Below are positions 59,804 to 64,000 of a DNA stretch of 64,000 bases, piece by piece (positions within the stretch are counted from its first letter, which is position 1; each line of letters begins with the position of its first letter). Origin of the DNA: Stichopus chloronotus (Eukaryota > Echinodermata > Holothuroidea > Aspidochirotida > Stichopodidae); assembly GCA_021234535.1 (NCBI GenBank), contig CM037850.1:19171388-19235387 (forward strand), in the 5' to 3' direction. The translations under genes and the position numbers were made by a program. A model generated the notes under the pieces. The model was not told where the DNA came from and did not search any database. It worked only from the letters and a program-made list of their open reading frames with translations.

Positions 59804-62800
59804 CCAATGGATGAAAGGACAATGTACTTCTTGGAAAGAAACAATGAGGCAACGAATTTTTAATGATACACAGTCATCAATATTTATTGCTATCTCGAAA
59901 AATAAACAATATATGTAATAATAAAATAGGTGATGATTGCATGCATGCTTCTTAACTGTCACACATGGCAGCTTTAATCAAGTCTTTATTACTTACATTA
60001 CAGCTAATTAGCCAACAATGATATTCAGACAAGTACATCTTAACACTTTTGAAGGATTTTTCATTTCTATGATCTTTCTAATGTCCAATACCAGAAAGCA
60101 GTGATCAACCAACCAAACACCAACAAATATACCAGTCACTGCTATTTTTGCAAACGAATAGAAGTTACGTTAAAAATTTTAGTACTTATACATGTTAAAA
60201 TACACACGGAAGACTTATGTGGAAAAGTGGAAAAATCGAAACCACAAATACACTCAAGATAAAGTTTAAAAACGAGAGCAAAAAAATCTGCCTTTCAACA
60301 CAAAAATAATACAAAATATTGAAAACAAACAAAGGTTGCTCTAACAATTATTCAGAAGAAAAACCATGAAAGTCCATGATCAATCAGATTTCACTTTGAA
60401 ACTTCCCTATGACGGAAGGCCCTAAAACTTCCCATGTCCCAAATAAAATTATGTTGAAGTTTTCGAGGAATTGTAAGTCTAAATCCCTCTACGTGAAGGA
60501 GCTCAAGGTGGAGGTCAGCTTTGCCACTTTTACCCCCATTTGCAAGAGTATGGGGCAAAGTGAAACCATTTCAATGATCATGGGCTATGTCTATTTCTAA
60601 ATGCAAATATTTTGATCAATGTATACAAAAAACAAAAAAAGTTTTTGGTCATAAAACTTAGGCCCTCTTAAATATAAAAAAAAACACTTTTTCTTTTACA
60701 AATATATTACTGTTATGCCACTGTAAGTATGTATTAAACAAACATACCGCACACCAGGCTTCCTCAATTGAATTTGTTTTAGCCAGTGGCGTACCAACAA
60801 CATTTTAAGAGGGGGAGGGTAAAACATTGGATAAGAAGCAAATTTATGCTCTGAAAATTTCAACTGACCACATGAGGGAAGGAATTTGGCATGGGGTATT
60901 GTAACATTAACCTACAGTCAGATCTGGGTGAATTTTAGGGGGAGCAATGCCTCCATCTGTGATACTACCTAGGAGAACCCACCCAGTTCCTACACCTACT
61001 GTATGGTTTTAATGCCACATGGATTATTTCTATATAATGCCACACTGATCTCTGTCCTGGCGAGGGCTACACATCAGGTTTCTGTAACATCCAGTTTTCA
61101 CTGGAATATGTATGCAAATTTCAATTGTATGTTGCTTGCCCACGCATGCTGAAGAAAAACATGTTTAGTAAATCAAAAGTATGACCTTCAACTGCTCTAG
61201 ACATTGCAAAATTGCAGTAGCTAACAAGTTAAGCATACACCTTTAAATGACCACTATCTTTACAATACTTAACTACTACGAAATCGACAAACTGATTTTT
61301 TGCTGTGGTCAAACCTGGAACGCTCCTCAACTATCTTCAACTATATGTACTGTAAATCAACAAAAAGGTCAACCGTGAGTGATCGCTAAATAAATAACTG
61401 TAATAAAAACCTCGCAAAGTCACGGTCAATGTTTTTCACGTCTTCTTGATTCTCTTCTAAGAACCAATCATCTCAATCTTACAGTAGTGCAGACACTTGT
61501 GCAAGCTGACTAAGACCAATTCCCAGTTACCAAGTGAAAGAATGTCTGACTGTGACCCAAAGACAGTGCCAAGAGATTGCCCATGATACAGTAAGGCATA
61601 ATCAAAATGAAGCACAGTGAATACAGTATGTACCCATGTTCAGTTTTCATTCGCTGACTTCCTGATATCCATGTCCACTAGATTTCCCCCCATGTACAGT
61701 GGAAAACAGCATTTGCTGTATAATTGCCACATGAATCTCTACAGGAATTTTATCGAACTAATAAAAAGAACATATTGCTTTGGTCACTGTAAGGTGTGCA
61801 GTACATTCAAAAGGAAAAAATAAGAGAGTGCTGCAATATGAGATAAGTCGAGAATAACAAATATCACAATCATGGCAGGTGGAGGACTGTATTAAAAAAA
61901 ACAGTTTTCTCAGGAATCTTGTTGGACACATACCTGTACTACTGAAAACTGGTTGAAAAGAAATAACAATAATGTTCTGTACTCAACGATTCTCAAACGA
62001 TAGGCTGCAAACCAACTGTGTGGGATGGCAGATGTTTTCTGTTGTGTTGCAAAAAACTATAACGGTTGCTTAAGCCCAAAACAACTTCTAGACTAGGAGA
62101 GCTGTCGCAGTCACCTCTATTATCAGCCGATCCCATCTCACCTTCTTGTAATGCTGTGTAGGCTCACAGTATGTCTCTTGCTGTAGCTAAGCTTTAAGAT
62201 TTTATCCATGTGTACTTGATAGTAGGGTCACCGGTTACAGTACAGTAGATGTAGTCAAAATGGTTGAAAGCAGAAAAGGTGTGAGTACAGCTTCAATCCA
62301 GGTCGAAGTCTTCATATACCCTCCTTGAGTGCTACTGTGTATGCTCCTGCTAAACATGTGCAACCTGCAATGCTGTGATAGAAAAATAACAAACCTTAAA
62401 TAGTTAACAACTGAATTCTATTTAAGGCCTACCATATGGTACACAACAGCATGTACTGCTCTCCACTGAAAATCATTGCCAGTTGTTGAGAAATGCTCCA
62501 CAATGCAGATGATATACAGTAACATTCAGTTTGGACATCAGAAAGTATTTCTACGTGGCAATTTCAGGAAACTCCAAATAGGAAAACTGTCAAAAAACTA
62601 CACTTTTGCCTATTCACCTTATCTGCCATCTCTTTCTAGTACTCTACAGTACAAAAAGTGCAGAATGTACCTTTTTACTCCAATTATCAGGTCATGCTGA
62701 GTTTTAGCCACCTGCTGTCCTGCTCTTAGAATGTCAGCATAAACCCACAGAACTGTATGAACAGTATCAAAGCAATAACGCTATTGTAATCTTTTTATAA

Positions 62801-64000
62801 AAGCATTTCTACTGCATTAGACCTACGGTACTTGTCATTACATTATTGTAAACATTAATGTGCAGTATGGCAGTAGGCTACAGTACAGTCTCAGATTTAT
62901 GAATATGCTATGACGTGATGGTTTTATTGTTTAGTTTTTATTGAATTCGCAAGTTATTAGGTGAACTACGCATTAAAGATGTTGCTTATGTAGACATATC
63001 TTTACTTCAGTTCATTCTGAGGCCGACTAGCTGAATTGGATGAAAATATTTTTTACAGTATCTGTTCCCATAGTTTACAGCTTGCTTTCTTTTTCTATGA
63101 CTCTTTAGTGGATCTGGCAGGCTGCAGTTCTTACATTTCTACAATACAGTAGTTACAGGTACTGTAGAGACTAGTTTGATGAAGCTGACATACTTTTCTT
63201 TTTCTCAAGATGTTTCTTCCATAATTAGACAATGATTTTCCTCTTGAAATTACTTTGAGGACATCTGCAATTTGTTTCACTCTTTACCATGATCTTACTT
63301 TTAATACAGTACCAAAGCACAGTACTGTACAAATACAATATTGTACACATACCAAGATAAGTGGTCATGTAGATGTGTTGAAACGTACTATAGTACTGTA
63401 GCAATGTAGAGCACTACGTAGCGTCATAGCCGATTGTACAATACTTTAAATAACTTTATTCTCATATGAAGCCTAATGATTCTCTTCATCTTGTACTCAA
63501 ACAAGTTGTGAGCTGCTGGATGATATTGGTGGTTCATCTTACCGAGCAATGCTGTCTTACAGACTTTCCTGGCCATAACAGAGAACTGTTCTATTATCTC
63601 AAACCCTCCATTGCATAGAAAAGGTATATCAACAACACACCAATGTACAGTAGGACTATACTATACTGCAATTGTCTGTTAATTCGTTCTTAAAATCAAA
63701 GGTGGAACACAACTGCGTGTTTGAAATGAACGAAACATTTGGCACTTAGAAGTCAGATAGTCAGGCCTGTGAAGGTCTTCAACATATATTCACATTAATA
63801 ATAGTGTAAATCATAGCTTTGTACTGTTGTCCGAGTTCTAATCCAGGGTCAATGTAAAGTAATGAAACCACACTTAAAACAGTCATGCTTCAAAAAATAA
63901 CAATGGCCCTTCAGTTTGACAACTGTTCCAGTATTGTGCCCAGGCAATATAATCATACACTTTTGTTTGCAAGTACAAGCGTACTCATGTGCCAAAGAGT
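59804..64000. repeat. Gene-free right end with many TACAGT words
   Basis: No exon could be supported on either strand. From about 61600 to the edge TACAGTA or TACTGTA occurs at least a dozen times (for example near 62235, 62650, 62880, 63145, 63310, 63390 and 63650), more than expected for the composition. Frames at 60409, 61617 and 62476 have no recognisable domain. Confidence 0.35.

Noticed and set aside
1..64000. Search for CRISPR arrays, tRNA or rRNA genes
   Set aside because: No evenly spaced direct repeats with unique spacers, no tRNA T-loop context and no rRNA-like stretch were found; the DNA is clearly eukaryotic.

Overview
The window looks like nuclear DNA of a marine invertebrate. 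It is AT-rich and intron-bearing (GT-AG splice sites), gene-poor, and full of decayed retroelements and short inverted-repeat elements. A CR1/Jockey-like LINE, a DIRS-like tyrosine-recombinase retroelement, a probable Penelope-like fragment and many low-complexity runs point to an invertebrate animal. Frequent TAGGCCTA-type words and the repeat families fit a deuterostome such as an echinoderm, but that placement is inference. No tRNA, rRNA, CRISPR array or bacterial operon was seen.

The main content is a cluster of immunoglobulin-like receptor genes, all on the minus strand and carried on a duplicated block. Unit 1 (about 1-17540) and unit 2 (about 35465-50010) are direct repeats, interrupted by insertions private to one copy. 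Each unit holds one complete three-exon gene. Gene A has exons 15316-14930, 11052-10932 and 9133-8250 (463 aa). Gene B has exons 48868-48467, 43328-43208 and 41374-40494 (467 aa). Both encode a signal peptide, a cysteine-rich Ig-like domain, a second small cysteine-rich domain split by an intron, a Thr/Ser-rich stalk, one transmembrane helix and a cytoplasmic tail with six tyrosine motifs, some of ITIM type. Downstream of each gene lies a second, divergent paralogue. In unit 1 this is an intact first exon at 384-1 that runs off the left edge. In unit 2 it is a decayed gene C spread over 35685-32575, with a first exon gutted by a deletion of about 200 bp, a frameshifted second exon, and a third exon that stops before any membrane helix.

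The spacer at 17.5-35.5 kb is not duplicated. It holds a degenerate LINE (about 25.7-29.4 kb, minus strand), a second LINE fragment (32.9-33.2 kb), several copies of one dispersed repeat, a fold-back element, an inverted pair of end-like sequences 11 kb apart, and the remains of gene C. To the right of unit 2 are a poly(T) junction, a Penelope-like fragment, a DIRS remnant, one unexplained candidate exon (54.6-54.9 kb), an AACGTT-rich palindromic repeat (59.6 kb) and a TACAGT-rich stretch to the right edge. No gene could be supported in 55-64 kb.

The genes read as a small birth-and-death cluster of paired-type innate immune or recognition receptors: extracellular Ig-like domains vary between copies, while the stalk, membrane helix and signalling tail are better conserved. 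Ligand and function are unknown.
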